Numbered from the stretch's first letter, positions 16,588 to 27,900 are shown. The stretch: DNA of 64,000 nt from Ostreococcus lucimarinus CCE9901 (GCF_000092065.1 NC_009358.1:310001-374000), one strand, 5' to 3'. The notes: generated by a model not told the origin, from the sequence alone. Numbers and translations: made by a program.

Positions 16588-19353
16588 TTAACGCGGGGAA
16601 TATCCACCCGACGTTCTCACTTGCTCTGGTGAGGCGTTTGCCAAAATCGGACTCACTCCATACGGATCTCCATACGGATCAGCCATTTCTGGGGTGTCGT
16701 TGAAAGAGTTTTCTTTATCGACAAACAATGGTGACACCATGTCGACGTTTGGCGTGCAGCCACCGTCGTACTCTCCAGTCGTATTCAGTGCGGCGACGGC
16801 ATTGAGGGCTTGACGAGCTGCTTCTAAATCATCTTGACTTCCGGCAACATCCATATCACCTGAAGCAGTTCGATCCAACTCCATGGAATCACGCCATTGT
16901 ACGCTCGTACGCAACATGGACTCCTCACCGATTGCCTCCGTCACCATGGGGTTGATTTCATCATCCTCGTTCAAATCAGCTGAGTCATCACCCATGTCGA
17001 TGTACACTTCCACTGGCTTGGGACTTCCCTTGATCATCACCGGTGTCGTTCTCGGACCTAGCGACGAGGTATTGGATACGTTACTGTCCGTCTTTCGGTG
17101 CCCAAACTCAGGCGTGTCCACTGCTTCGGCGCCCGTGTTCAGGTCGACCGATAATTTATTTTCGTTCACCGGCTCCAAAGGTGAGCGGTAAAACGGCGCA
17201 GGAGATCGTGCGACGTTATTACTAGCGCCAGGACTTTTAATCGGCGTCTTCTTTAGCCCGCTGAACAGTTGCCTTCCACCAATCGCGTTGTTGATGGCGC
17301 TGACGCTGGGGTAGCCCAAGGGCGGACCCTCGGGAACAAAAGGATTCCACAACGCGGCGGCGCTCATCCAGTTCACGGCGCTGATCATCCACAAGAAGTT
17401 GACCGCCACAGCGATGCTCAAATAGCTGTAATAGTGCTCCTCGGCGACGAGCGAGACAACGATGAGCATGATACCGGCCTCTATGGCGAGAACGCCGATG
17501 ATGACAGCGAATGGAATCAAAGCGTCTTCTCGTGTGAGCCCCCAAAAGGATTTCCTCGGGCACGACGTGGAACGCCACCAAAACTTGCCCTTGCGGTCAG
17601 TAGAGTTAGAGACGTACGAGGACGGCGGCCAGATCAAGCAAGCAACCAATAGCTTGACGTCATCGAGGACGGGCAACTTCCAAGTCCGTCCCCAAATTTT
17701 AAACTCGCGCAATTCGCAAAACTTTTCCCAAACCTTTCGGTCGTGAGTGCCCGGGAGACGGATCTTCAACAAACCGAGGATAACGCACGCGTGGAAGAAA
17801 AATACAAGCATGACATACGGACCTGTGACCGCGGCAAAAAGGCCAATTGTGCAGATTCGTGCCGCGAGCTCAAAGAAGCGGTAGCACGCCTTGGCCATCA
17901 TTTCAGACAGGTGTGCCTTGTGCATCTTCCAGTACTCTCTCCACGAGTACGCGGGCGGTTTTTCGTGCAAGTCTAACGAAACAAAACACAAGGTACCAGA
18001 GGTGATCGAACCCGCGACGGCCAGGAACAGGAGCATGTCGAATCCCTCCCGACCCGGGCAGACGCTGGTGGGAGACGAGCACGAGATTCCAATGTACGCC
18101 TGGAGCGTCGCCATGGGGAGCGTTAAGAAGATGGTATCCACGAGTTGCATCCCACGAAGATCCATTTCAGCCTTTCTCGCTCGCACATCATTCGTTCGGA
18201 GCGCACGCCAAGCGGCAAAGGCGGTGCCGAGCTGCAACATCGCGCACGCGGCACCAAAGCGCCTGACGACGACTTTGAAATCGTACTTGCTGAATCCAAA
18301 GACTTTTTGGTCCTTGCCCACACTTCCTTTCGCCGGTTTCTTGGGCATGGGATAGTGAAGCACCCAGTATCCAGTAATACACGCCGCCGAGAAGACGAAA
18401 AACGTCAAAACCATGCTGAACCACAACCAAGATCCCGCTCGAGCGAAGCGATGAAGTTCGCGCACCAACTGCGTCTTGGAGTAAAAGTCGAGCAAGATTC
18501 CAACTACGAGCATCAAGCGCTGCACGATGTTCAACGACGGACCCAGGCACTCGATACGCTCAAGAACTTGACGAGAGATTGGAATCGGGGTCATGGGAAC
18601 GACGTTCGCCGGGAGAGACATGCGCATCGCTGCCCGCTTCTTTGCCGCCGCGCTCGGACGAGACGGCGTTGCGCCGGCATCAATGGAATTTCCGAGCACT
18701 TTATTCTCGAACGGTGCCGTCATGGGCGAACCAATGGACGCCCACATGCCACCAGGCTTCATATTACTTCTCGGCTCGACGTTACTCCGACGGAACCGAT
18801 CCACCGGTGACATGAGCGGCGTTTGACTTCCCGCCGCTTCCTGTTGACTGGCTTCCTCGTCCTCATCCGCGCCCTCGGGGGTGCCGCCGAGGTTGACCTC
18901 GTCCTCGCATTCGTCTCCATCATCTCGTGCCGACGTCATCTTACGCTCCGGGGTCTCAAGTCCGTCCATATCCTCCTCCGCGCCCTCCTCAAGCTTCGCC
19001 GCCGCCTCCTCGATGGCGGCGACGCGCGCGCACACTCGCACCGGCGGTGTCTGCGTAGCCGGTCGTCCCATCCCTGGACTCTCCGCCATCGACCCCCACG
19101 CATCATCACCATCCTCTGCATCCTCAAATCCATCATCGTTCGCCGTCACGGGCGATTCCTCACCTCCGCTCGTCCTCGGCGTCCCCTCCACGCGCACCTC
19201 GCAGTCCTCGTCGTCGTCCTCGCGCGCGTCCTCGCTCGCCATCGACGACGTCACCGCGCGTCGTCCGTCGCTCGGCGTCGTCACCGGCGACGATTCTGCG
19301 TCGCACGCGCGCTTCCGAGCGCTCGCGCGCGTCGCCCGTCGCGTCGTCGGCAT
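16588..19353 (-). CDS. XK-related (XKR)-like multipass membrane protein
   Basis: A 921-aa protein starting at the first ATG of the frame. Residues 1-250 are a disordered acidic region with Thr-Pro and Ser-Pro sites. The membrane core (about residues 280-730) follows the XKR pattern: LMLVVGILLDFYSKTQLV; then WLWFSMVLTFFVFSAACITG; then an amphipathic segment MQLVDTIFLTLPMATLQAYI; then FRFFELAARICTIGLFAAV-like sequence (CYRFFELAARICTIGLF). The C-terminal ~190 residues are soluble, Ser/Asp-rich and repeat short TPEF/TPEM motifs. XKR proteins include lipid scramblases (Xkr8, CED-8) and the XK partner of VPS13A. I see no clear caspase site. The assignment rests on the helix pattern and motifs and is not certain. 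Confidence 0.7.
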   Translation of the reverse strand: MPTTRRATRASARKRACDAESSPVTTPSDGRRAVTSSMASEDAREDDDEDCEVRVEGTPRTSGGEESPVTANDDGFEDAEDGDDAWGSMAESPGMGRPATQTPPVRVCARVAAIEEAAAKLEEGAEEDMDGLETPERKMTSARDDGDECEDEVNLGGTPEGADEDEEASQQEAAGSQTPLMSPVDRFRRSNVEPRSNMKPGGMWASIGSPMTAPFENKVLGNSIDAGATPSRPSAAAKKRAAMRMSLPANVVPMTPIPISRQVLERIECLGPSLNIVQRLMLVVGILLDFYSKTQLVRELHRFARAGSWLWFSMVLTFFVFSAACITGYWVLHYPMPKKPAKGSVGKDQKVFGFSKYDFKVVVRRFGAACAMLQLGTAFAAWRALRTNDVRARKAEMDLRGMQLVDTIFLTLPMATLQAYIGISCSSPTSVCPGREGFDMLLFLAVAGSITSGTLCFVSLDLHEKPPAYSWREYWKMHKAHLSEMMAKACYRFFELAARICTIGLFAAVTGPYVMLVFFFHACVILGLLKIRLPGTHDRKVWEKFCELREFKIWGRTWKLPVLDDVKLLVACLIWPPSSYVSNSTDRKGKFWWRSTSCPRKSFWGLTREDALIPFAVIIGVLAIEAGIMLIVVSLVAEEHYYSYLSIAVAVNFLWMISAVNWMSAAALWNPFVPEGPPLGYPSVSAINNAIGGRQLFSGLKKTPIKSPGASNNVARSPAPFYRSPLEPVNENKLSVDLNTGAEAVDTPEFGHRKTDSNVSNTSSLGPRTTPVMIKGSPKPVEVYIDMGDDSADLNEDDEINPMVTEAIGEESMLRTSVQWRDSMELDRTASGDMDVAGSQDDLEAARQALNAVAALNTTGEYDGGCTPNVDMVSPLFVDKENSFNDTPEMADPYGDPYGVSPILANASPEQVRTSGGYSPR

Positions 19354-19779
19354 CCGCGCGCGTCGATGTCCCGGCCTCGTGTCGTTCCCCCGTTTTTCGA
19401 CGCCGCGCGCGGTCGCGATGCGGTCGTCTTCGTCGCGCACGCTCGAGCGCGAGGATGAATAATATTAATCTCTGAGCGCTCGCGCGGCGTCTCGAGTCGA
19501 GGCGTCGCGCGCGGGGACGGTGAGCGTCGCGCAGTTGCGCGGCGTCGAGAGGACCGTTTGTATCCCGCTCGAAGAATTTGATGTGCTTTACAACGTGTAA
19601 CTGTTTACCTATATACGGCATTCGGACATACGGAGTATCATGCCACACGTGTACATATAAAGGCTAACGAAATAACCTACCAACATACTCGAATGGAAAT
19701 AAACTGCCCGTTCTCGAAGAGCGCCCGACGCCGCGCCGCGCGCACGCATCCGCCTCTTCGCGACGCTCGTTCACTAGCC
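19354..19779. promoter_or_regulatory. Divergent promoter region, XKR-like / RPL8
   Basis: This 426-bp gap has a GC-rich half next to the XKR gene and an unusually AT-rich half before RPL8. At 19645-19652 lies the palindrome ACACGTGT with a G-box core, and at 19654-19661 CATATAAA, a possible TATA box about 120 bp before the RPL8 start codon. No gene was found. Confidence 0.4.
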
Positions 19780-20997
19780 ATGGGTCGCGTCATCCGAGGT
19801 TGCCGTAAGGGTAAAGGGTCGGTGTTTACCTCCCACACCCACACCCGCAAGGGCGCGGCGAAGCATCGCCAACAGGTGCGTCGACGACGACCGGCGCGCG
19901 ACGCCACGGGACGCGCGATGGCACCGCGATCGCGACGCGCGCTCGAGGATTGGCGCGCCGTGCGCGCGCGATCGACCGCTCGAAGCGCGGTGATGGGTGA
20001 TGGAATATGCGTGTTATCGAATCGCGTCGACGCGCGCGATGGGGACGCGTCGGCGCGCGCGCGACGGGGTGAAACGTGGATGGAGTTGTGAAAGACCTAA
20101 GACGGACGACTGACGATGGGACTCGACGCCGCGACGCAGGATTACGCCGAAAGACACGGTTACGTCAAGGGCGTGGTGACGGATATCATTCACGACCCGG
20201 GTAGAGGCGCGCCGTTGGCCAAGGTGCGTGTTTGCGATGTGTTCGACGGCGCTGACGCTCGATCGTCCTCGACGGGAGTAGGGCTTTGGACGCGCGAGGC
20301 GCGCGCGCGCGGAGGGACGTGCGTTCGACGCGAGGGAAGATTCGAACGCCCCTGTGCGTGTTTGAATCAGTGACTGACGATGTTATAAACTTTTTCGTGC
20401 GATGTGTAGATGACGTTCCGTCACACCAAGCGTTACGGTCTCCAAAAGGAGCTCTTCATCGCGGCGGAAGGGACGTACACGGGTCAATTCGTGTACGCCG
20501 GTAAGAAGGCGCAGTTGGCTATTGGTAACATCTTGCCGATCAGCTCTATGCCGGAGGGTACGATCATTTGCAACGTTGAGTCCAAGCTCGGTGATCGTGG
20601 TACCTTGGCCAAGGCGTCTGGCGAATATTGCATCTTGATCTCGCACAACCTCGATACGGGTTTCTCCCGCATCAAGCTTCCGTCTGGGGCCAAGAAGACG
20701 ATTCCTTCCGGTTGCCGCGCGACGGTTGGTCAAGTTTCGGGTGGTGGTCGCTGCGATAAGCCCATGCTTAAGGCTGGTGCGAGCTACCACAAGTACAAGG
20801 TCAAGCGCAACAGCTGGCCGAAGGTTCGTGGTGTGGCTATGAACCCGGTTGAGCACCCTCACGGGGGTGGTAACCACCAGCACATCGGTCACGCGTCCAC
20901 CATTCGTCGCGACCGTTCGGCTGGTGCCAAGGTCGGTCTTATTGCCGCCCGACGCACTGGTCGTCTTCGTGGGGCGAAGCCTTCCGAGGCTGACTAG
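19780..20997 (+). CDS. RPL8: 60S ribosomal protein L8 (uL2), three exons
   Basis: The exons are 19780-19875, 20140-20223 and 20410-20997, giving 255 aa, both introns in phase 0. uL2 is a core protein of the large subunit near the peptidyl-transferase centre. The start [41 protein letters not shown] and [20 protein letters not shown] are hallmark uL2 sequences; the last includes the histidine conserved for peptidyl-transferase function. Exon 3 starts with ATG, so an unspliced reading would wrongly call a 195-aa protein starting at 20410. The codon choice is more uniform and C-ending than that of neighbours, as expected for a highly expressed gene. Confidence 0.97.
19876..20139 (+). other. RPL8 intron 1 (264 nt)
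   Basis: Starts GTGCGT, ends GCAG; heptamer GACTGAC at 20108-20114. Phase 0. Confidence 0.95.
20224..20409 (+). other. RPL8 intron 2 (186 nt)
   Basis: Starts GTGCGT, ends TAG; heptamer GACTGAC at 20372-20378. Phase 0. Confidence 0.95.
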
Positions 20998-21259
20998 ATT
21001 TCACCGTAATACGACTCTCTCGAGATTCCAAACCGTGCGCGCTCGTCTCGTCGCCTCGACCCGCGCGCTTCGTTCGACCAACGCAAAGATAATTACCACC
21101 CCTGAGCAGTCTATCTCACGCGTGGCAGTCTCTTTGCAACATCAACCGCTCGGCGCCTCGATCGGTCGCTCGCCCCACTCGTGGACGCGAGCGACTCGAG
21201 CGTCCCGAGCGCACATTCAACAAGCATTGCACTTTTTTCTTTTTGCACTTTTCCTTCAC

Positions 21260-22537
21260 ATGCCGGACGGCGTCACGCCCGCCGAGCGTCACGCCCGCGC
21301 GGGCGTGCGCGCGAGACGATGGTCCTCGCGAAAGCGAAAACGCGCCGCGGCGGCCGCGGTCGAGTTCCGGCTCGTGTCGTACAACCTCCTCGCGCGACAG
21401 TACACGACACAGCTCGGTCGAGCGCTGTATCGCGTCGGTCCGCATCGCCTGGAGTGGTCTAGCAGAGCGAAGACGCTGCGATGCGAGCTCGAGATGCTGA
21501 GCGGTGACGTCGTGTGCGCGCAAGAGTACGAGGAGAAGGCGTGGAGAGGGAACGAGGCGCTTTTGGGCGACGAGTACGCTCGAGCGGCGCTGTGCGAGCG
21601 TAGCGGAGAAGCGCGAGGGGAGAAGCGAGCGGAGAAGCGGGAGGGGTGCGCGATATTCATCCGTCGCGGTGCGTTCACGTGTGAAACGACAGAGAAGTTG
21701 AAGTTTGATGATTACGGGTTGGGCGATAACGCCGCATGCGTGGTGACGTTGCGACATCGCGCTCGAGACGGTTTTCGGTTGGTCGTCGCAAACGCCCACT
21801 TGCTGTTCAACCCAAAGCGCGGCGACGCGAAGGTTGGACAGGTGCGCGTGCTGCTCGCGACTGTGGCGAGGATACGCCAAGACATCGTCGATCGCGGGCT
21901 GATGGCGCATTGCGTGATATGCGGCGATTTTAATTTTTCTCCAAATTCTGCGCTCTACCATTTCTTCTCAAACGGAAGGCTTGATTTGAGCGAGGTGAAT
22001 AGGCGCGAGCTTTCGGGTACTCTCGTGGATGTTTTAGACGATAGAAACGTAGGTGATGACCAAGTCACTCGTATCGGGCGTTCGGAAACGGAAGACACGG
22101 CGATCAGAGCGTTCAATCAAGGTTGGGGCGCGTCACAGCTGGCTCTCGCGCTCGGCGACCGCAGCACGCCTTTTCCAAGCCGAACGGGCGTAGAATTAGA
22201 AAGTGCGTCTCAAAGTGCGACGCAAAAGCGGGGAACCGACGTAGAGCAAGTAAAAAATTTGATGCGCCTGACTCCGGGCGGATTTACGGTGCATCATGCG
22301 TTCGAAGCCGAACTTTCAAGCGCGTACGTCGCTGTCGCCGGCGGTGAGCCAGCGTTTACGACGTGCCACAACAAGTTTTGTGGAACGAATGATTACATCT
22401 GGTACACATCGAATCTCGAACCGACGCGTGTTCTACAGAGTCCGAGTTTAGATGACGTTCTGCGGTATGGAAAACTACCGAGCGTTCGATACGCGAGCGA
22501 TCACGTGAGCATCGGCGCCGACTTTCGAATCGGATAG
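21260..22537 (+). CDS. CCR4/Angel-type endonuclease-exonuclease-phosphatase family protein
   Basis: A 425-aa protein. The EEP fold motifs are in order: VSYNLLARQY (~39), VVCAQEYE with the metal-binding glutamate (~87), ANAHLLFNP (~178), ICGDFNFSPNSALYHFF with the catalytic Asp-Asn pair (~221), TNDYIWYTS (~377), and ASDHVSIGADF with the catalytic histidine (~413). This is the CCR4, nocturnin and Angel group, which removes poly(A) or 2',3'-cyclic phosphate from RNA. There is no leucine-rich repeat as in CCR4 itself, so an Angel-like or stand-alone deadenylase-like enzyme is more likely. The N-terminal 35 residues are Arg/Ala-rich, possibly a targeting or nuclear signal. The next gene converges 65 bp away. 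Confidence 0.85.
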   Translation: MPDGVTPAERHARAGVRARRWSSRKRKRAAAAAVEFRLVSYNLLARQYTTQLGRALYRVGPHRLEWSSRAKTLRCELEMLSGDVVCAQEYEEKAWRGNEALLGDEYARAALCERSGEARGEKRAEKREGCAIFIRRGAFTCETTEKLKFDDYGLGDNAACVVTLRHRARDGFRLVVANAHLLFNPKRGDAKVGQVRVLLATVARIRQDIVDRGLMAHCVICGDFNFSPNSALYHFFSNGRLDLSEVNRRELSGTLVDVLDDRNVGDDQVTRIGRSETEDTAIRAFNQGWGASQLALALGDRSTPFPSRTGVELESASQSATQKRGTDVEQVKNLMRLTPGGFTVHHAFEAELSSAYVAVAGGEPAFTTCHNKFCGTNDYIWYTSNLEPTRVLQSPSLDDVLRYGKLPSVRYASDHVSIGADFRIG

Positions 22538-22602
22538 TAACATGAGTAGCATGTTGAAATTACAGTGCGTTCGTTTCTACAACCCACATGCGCGCGAAGA
22601 TT

Positions 22603-24103
22603 TCATTCCCCACGTAGTGCAAAGTTCCTCAAGAGACCCATATCTGCGGTCTCTAGGAGAACGTCGAGTTGTTCGAACACTTTTTCGGCCACCTCCGTGC
22701 CTCGGAGAATGTCGTGCAGTTCCGCTCGAAACTTTGAAAAAAGCATTCGCGTAGATTGGCGCCTATGTTCAAGTTCCGGATTCTGTTCGAATGAGGGAAA
22801 GACGTACGAATTCAAAACTTCATCGAAATCAACGAAATCCTCAACGCCCAACAGAGGATCATCGTTCGCCGCTCCGCACGTTGGAGCATCATCGCCAGAT
22901 GCTTCAGGAGCGAGAAAGAACTCGTTATCCTCGTGCAACTGAGCGATAGATTTCGGCTCGAGCTCAGGATCCCAGCCGTAATCAAGAAATGGAAGTGGTC
23001 TGTGCGATCCGTCGCGCGGAGCTAGGCACAAGCGCCGCGCTAGATTAGCTTCCAACGCCTTGCTGTGCGTGTCGTCGTCGTCAGGAATGGGTTTAGCGGC
23101 GACGGCGTCGTCAGGCTCGTCGTCGTCACCCAGGTCTAGCTCTTTGCCTTTGCTGTTCCTCGAAGGAGCGTTAGCCTTTCTTCTGTTTCGGCCGTTTGCT
23201 TCTGGTTTCGCCGTTATCGTTGCGGCTAAAGTATCTCGACTTGCGGATGTCGTCGCCGTCTCGGCGACTGATTTGGTCGTTGCTTCATCCGCCGTTTCCC
23301 TCAACGTGTCCGAACGGTTCTTTCTCTTCCCAGAGGCTCGTTTTTTGACTTTGATGGGGACTTTCGTGTTCCCATGCGTGACTAGTTTCGTGAATGTTTT
23401 CTGTTCCTCCATTTGCGAGCCCCCGAACAAGTCCACGAGCATGCGCGCCGCGTCCTCTTGCGTCTCAACTTCCGCGGGCGCATCGGGCGTCATCGACCGA
23501 TCTTCCGCCGCGTACGCCATCACCGCCTCCGGTAACGGCACCTCCAACGGCCCCACTGGTTCAATTTGGTGCTGTACATCCGCCGCCTCCGTCCTCGCGA
23601 ACAAGTCCCGCAGCGTCCTCTCCGACACCCCGAGCGCCCGCAGCTTCCCTCGATTCACCTCGTACGACGTCGTTCCCGGTTTGATCCGAAATATCTCGCT
23701 CCCATCGCTCGCACTCACCGCTTTGTTCGCCCCCGCCATGTTCAAAATCGTCGCGAAGAACGTGTCCGGATCCGGCGCCCCGTACCAGTACGAGTTTTTA
23801 TCAAACGTCGTCCCGAAGATTGTCACCAGCATGAATTCCACTCGTTTCCTGTACGGCAGCTCCGCCCCCATGTTCCGCATGTGTCCGAGACCGAGAAACC
23901 TGAGCAACGATTTCGTGCGTTGCAGGATTTTCCTGCGCGTTCGAGCGTCGCGCGACGCGCGGCGGGCGATCGATCGTCAGTCGCGATTCCGTCGGTCCCC
24001 CGATCGCGTCGCGCGCGCGTCTGCGCGCGCGCCGTCTCGCTCGCGCGCGTCGCTCGCACCTGCGCTGATCCACCACGCGCGGTTTCGCTCGGTGCGATAC
24101 CAT
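22603..24103 (-). CDS. Conserved-looking hypothetical protein, two exons
   Basis: The exons (minus strand) are 24103-24060 and 23932-22603, giving 457 aa. Exon 1 encodes MVSHRAKPRVVDQR and joins in phase 2 to RKILQRTKSLLRFLGLGHMR. The N-terminal ~100 residues look globular (YRKRVEFMLVTIFGTTFDKN, YWYGAPDPDTFFATILNMAG). The middle (residues ~170-280) is Lys/Arg/Ser/Thr-rich and probably disordered. The C-terminal ~100 residues are globular again (DFVDFDEVLNSYVFPSF, FRAELHDILRGTEVAEKVFEQ). I do not recognise a family. The splice fits (GTGCGA, GCAG, GACTGAC at 23976-23982, total length divisible by three) support the gene model. Confidence 0.75.
23933..24059 (-). other. Intron of the 457-aa gene (127 nt)
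   Basis: Read on the minus strand it starts GTGCGA and ends GCAG, with GACTGAC at 23982-23976. Phase 2. Confidence 0.85.
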
Positions 24104-24282
24104 GGCGTCGCGCGCGCGTCGCTCGAGGGCGAGCGCGAGGCGATCAGTGCGGCGAAACAGGGCACTGTCTCGTGCCCAGGTTCAGCGCGGATTCGGCGAC
24201 GCGCGCGGGGTCGACCGAGGCTCGGCGCGCGCGAGCGCGGGCGCGAAACGAACGGTGGAGCGCGGCGTGGAGTGATGCGTGA

Positions 24283-24696
24283 TTAAACGTTCGAACGCGC
24301 GCGACGCGCGCGATGGCGCTCGAGGAGGCGGCGCGGCGTCGACGACGCGTCGGACGCGAACGCGGACGACGCCGAGGCGTTCGCCGGCGCGAGCGCTCGA
24401 CCCTCGGCGAGGGCGCTCTCCAACGCCGCGCGCGAGAAACGACCGTCGCGGCCGTCGACGTCGCGCACGGTGCGCAGGGCGTTTCGCACCCCCGCGCGCG
24501 TGATCTCGGGTCGTCGCATGCGGGCGTGCTCGAACAGACCGATCCACGCCGCGGCGAGGAGCAAGAGCGTCAACGCGACGACGCGCTTTTGAGACCTTCG
24601 ACTCTGAAGCAGTAAAACCCCGAGCGGCATGACGACGCAGATCAGAAACACGACCACGAGATCGAACCAAAACGTCTCCGCGTACGTCGTCGGCAT
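24283..24696 (-). CDS. Small two-helix membrane protein, unknown
   Basis: A 137-aa protein from the ATG at 24696. The N-terminus is hydrophobic: FDLVVVFLICVVMPLGVLLL (residues ~10-30) and VVALTLLLLAAAWIGLF (~39-55). The remaining ~80 residues are soluble, with Arg/Ala-rich helices. It fits a plastid or mitochondrial small membrane subunit or an ER protein, but no family was recognised. It is divergent from the ZGRF1-like gene across 295 bp and lies 179 bp downstream of the gene at 24103 on the same strand. Confidence 0.6.
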   Translation of the reverse strand: MPTTYAETFWFDLVVVFLICVVMPLGVLLLQSRRSQKRVVALTLLLLAAAWIGLFEHARMRRPEITRAGVRNALRTVRDVDGRDGRFSRAALESALAEGRALAPANASASSAFASDASSTPRRLLERHRARRARSNV

Positions 24697-24991
24697 GGCG
24701 TCATGGTGTGTCCGGCGAACCGCGCGCGCCGCGTCACACAATAGTCGTCGCGTTCGGCTCAACAACGACCGCGCGCCGCGCGCGCGGTCGCGGCGCCACC
24801 GTCGCGCGCGTCGACCGAGACGCTCGCGCGCGCCGACGATAAAAATTTCCTTCGCGCGCGCGCGACGCGCTTTCGCGGCCGACGCGCGGCGCGCGCGTTT
24901 CAGACCATCCGCTCGCTCCGAACCAAACTTTGAAGTCGAAACGTCGACCAGCTGTCTGTCCGTCTGTCGCGTCAAATCGCGTCGCCGCGCG
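24697..24991. promoter_or_regulatory. Bidirectional region, small membrane protein / ZGRF1-like helicase
   Basis: A 295-bp GC-rich gap between divergent starts. No gene or defined promoter motif seen. A short AT patch (ATAAAAATTT) lies near 24840. Confidence 0.4.
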
Positions 24992-27900
24992 ATGTCCGCG
25001 CGATGGCGCGTGACGTGGACGAGGGAGCGACACAAAAAGAAACCTCGGAAGCGCGACGGTCGACTCGATGTCGACGCCGCGTCGCGCAGCGCGACGCTTT
25101 ATGACGAGAAAGAGAATGACGACGGGACGATTTCGTTTGAAGTCGTCGCGCGGGAGAAATTGCCGCCGAAGACGTGGGAAACGCTGGAGAGCGGCGTCGA
25201 GATCGCGCTGGGGGGGGTGGGGGTGTACCTGGACGATCTCGTCGACCGCGGGGGGGGCGGAGGGGCGGAGTCGGTGGAGGCGACGAAGGAGGCGACGAAG
25301 AAGGCGGGCGCGGAGCGAGCGAAGCGACATCGACACGTGAATCCGGCGTTTCAGAAGAAGTTCGTGCCGCCGATGTTGAAGCGAGCGAAAACGCGCGCGC
25401 CGATGGTGGTGAATGATGACGTGGACGATGATGCGCGCGATGGGGGGGAGAACGAACCGAAATCGGATTTGGCAAAGCTTTTGCAAATGTTCGACGGCGA
25501 CGTGGACGCGGCGATCGATATGGTCGATCGAAACGGTGGTGAGGCGAAAAAACCGATTGCGTTGAACGTGAAGGCAAAACCAGTGGTTCATGTGCCGTTT
25601 GCGACGAGACCGGCGCCACAGAGTGCGCCGGAGGCGACGACAAGTGCGCCGGCGCGGAGAGTCTCGGCGCTGGGCGCGGCGGCTGCGCCGGCGCAAATGT
25701 CGACGGATGTGTGCGTGACGTTTCCCTCGTATAATTACGCAGGCTCGGAGTTCCCCAGGGCACAGACTTTTGCGACGGTTCGTGAATATCAGGCGTATTT
25801 CGTGTCGGCCATATGTGAAAATCTGATGCTTCGCCTGCGCGACGTATCGTCGACTATGCACAAGCTGCGCACCGATGGCGCGCAGTCGGCACAGAAGCCA
25901 GATTTGCTCGCGAAAATTCTTTGGCATAGATACAAACTGCGCTATTTCACGCAGTGCGAGATTAGCTCGCGAAAATGGACAGACAAAGTAGACAACACGG
26001 AGAAGACGTGCGTGCGATTGATGGTGAAAGATTTCAAATCCATCAAGGGCCCGAAGCCGTACGCGAAGGGAGATTTCTGGATCGTGAGCACCGAGCCGTG
26101 GTTCGAAGTGAAGCCATTACAGGAGATCGGTGATCGTCATCGCGCGCCTTGGTTGGGCGTGGTCGAGTGTAAGTGGCATGGTATGGACAACGAGGGTAGG
26201 ATGGAGGTGCAATTGTTGGGACCACGACCTCCTCGGTTGCGCGACAATGCCACGATACACGTTTACGCCATGCACACGTCACTGAACGCTTTTTCGGAAA
26301 CGGATGAGCTCGAAAATATTTTGAGTCTTAGCGCTGGGCGCCCGTCACCGCTCATCGATAGCATACTAGGCAAACCACCGCCGAAGGAACTTGAAGAGGA
26401 AGCAGAGCTGTATTTGAAGGACGCAGACATTGGTGTCGCACCGTTACAAAGAAGCTTTAAACTCAACGACGACCAGGCTCGCGCGGTGTCAGGAGCGCTC
26501 GCAAGCGCGACTTCAGCTTCGCATCTACCCGTGCGTCTCATTCACGGGCCTTTTGGAAGCGGTAAGACGCACACGATTGCGGCGTTTGTCACCAAAGCCG
26601 CCGAGCTTTTGAAGTCTTCGAATGGGAGAATAATGATCGCTGCGCACACCAACGTCGCTGTCGATCGGGTGCTTCAGTCTCTTCTCGAAGCCGGTTTCAC
26701 TGATTTCATTCGTGTAGGAAGTGTTCGAAAGATTGATCCTGTGATTCTTCCGTATTCTCTTCACGTCAAGACTGGCAAAGGACCGTCGCAAGCGAAAGAG
26801 CTCGAAGCCATGCTCAAGGAAACGACTTCGGTGCGAAAAAGAGCCATTTTGCAGAAAGAAATCGAGACTCTGTCGTCAGGTAAAGTTGGGATGCGGAAAG
26901 CGTTGCTGAAAAAGTGTAGCGTCGTTGGCGTCACGTGTTACTCGTCATCTCACGAAGATCTCAAGAACATGGAGTTCTCGGTGGTCGTTCTTGATGAGTG
27001 CTCTCAGATGACAGAACCGAGCAGTTTGCTTCCGGTGGTACAGTCACGGTGCAAAACGCTCGTCGCTGTTGGCGACCCTTTGCAGTTGTCGCCAGTCGTC
27101 GCCGATGTTCCGGAAAGCAATCGATCGAAAGCAAACGTGACCCGCAACCCGCTCAAACGAACGCTCTTTTCTCGCCTGAGCGACGCTGGGCATTCCAAAG
27201 TGACGTTGCGCACGCAGTATCGATTGCATCCGGCACTTAGTGCCGTCCCAAACAAGTGTTTCTATGACGGTGTCTTAATCGACGGCATCGGTGCGAGCGA
27301 TCGGACGAGTTTGATTCGACTGACGACGGGCGGTGTTTTGTCGCCCATCGTCTGGTGGGACACGAGTGGATTTGACACAAAGGAGGGGCAATCGAAACTC
27401 AACGTTGAAGAAGCGACGCGCGTGAGTGGTGTCGTGCGATGTTTGCTCGATAACGACGTTCCGGCTGGTAGGATCGGCGTGATTGCGTTTTATGCAGCGC
27501 AGGCGTCGTGCGTGTCAAACAAGCTTGCGCACGCCCCTCACGACGTCGCTCGCGAGATGACCAACGTCAACGATGACGAGGATTTTGAATCCTTTCTCCC
27601 ATCCGACGTGCAAGTGAGTACGGTGGATGCGTTTCAAGGCCAAGAGAAAGATGTCATCATCATCACATTGTGTGGTGCACCGTTGAGTACCTTCACGAAT
27701 GCGGAGCGTCTGAATGTTGCGCTCACGCGTGCAAAGCGACATCTCATCGTCGTCGGAGCCGCAGCAGTGGCGCAAAAGTCCAACGTTTCGGCGTGGGTGG
27801 AAACTTTGAAACGTGCGAGATCCACACCAAATGGATACATTCCCTTGAGTTATGAAACCAACGCTGTGTTGCAGAAATGGAGTCCAGCCGTGAAGGAGAG

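Noticed and set aside
20410-20997. 195-aa stand-alone protein starting at 20410
   Set aside because: It is exon 3 of RPL8; the upstream exons encode the invariant MGRVIRG and [10 protein letters not shown] segments and splice in frame.
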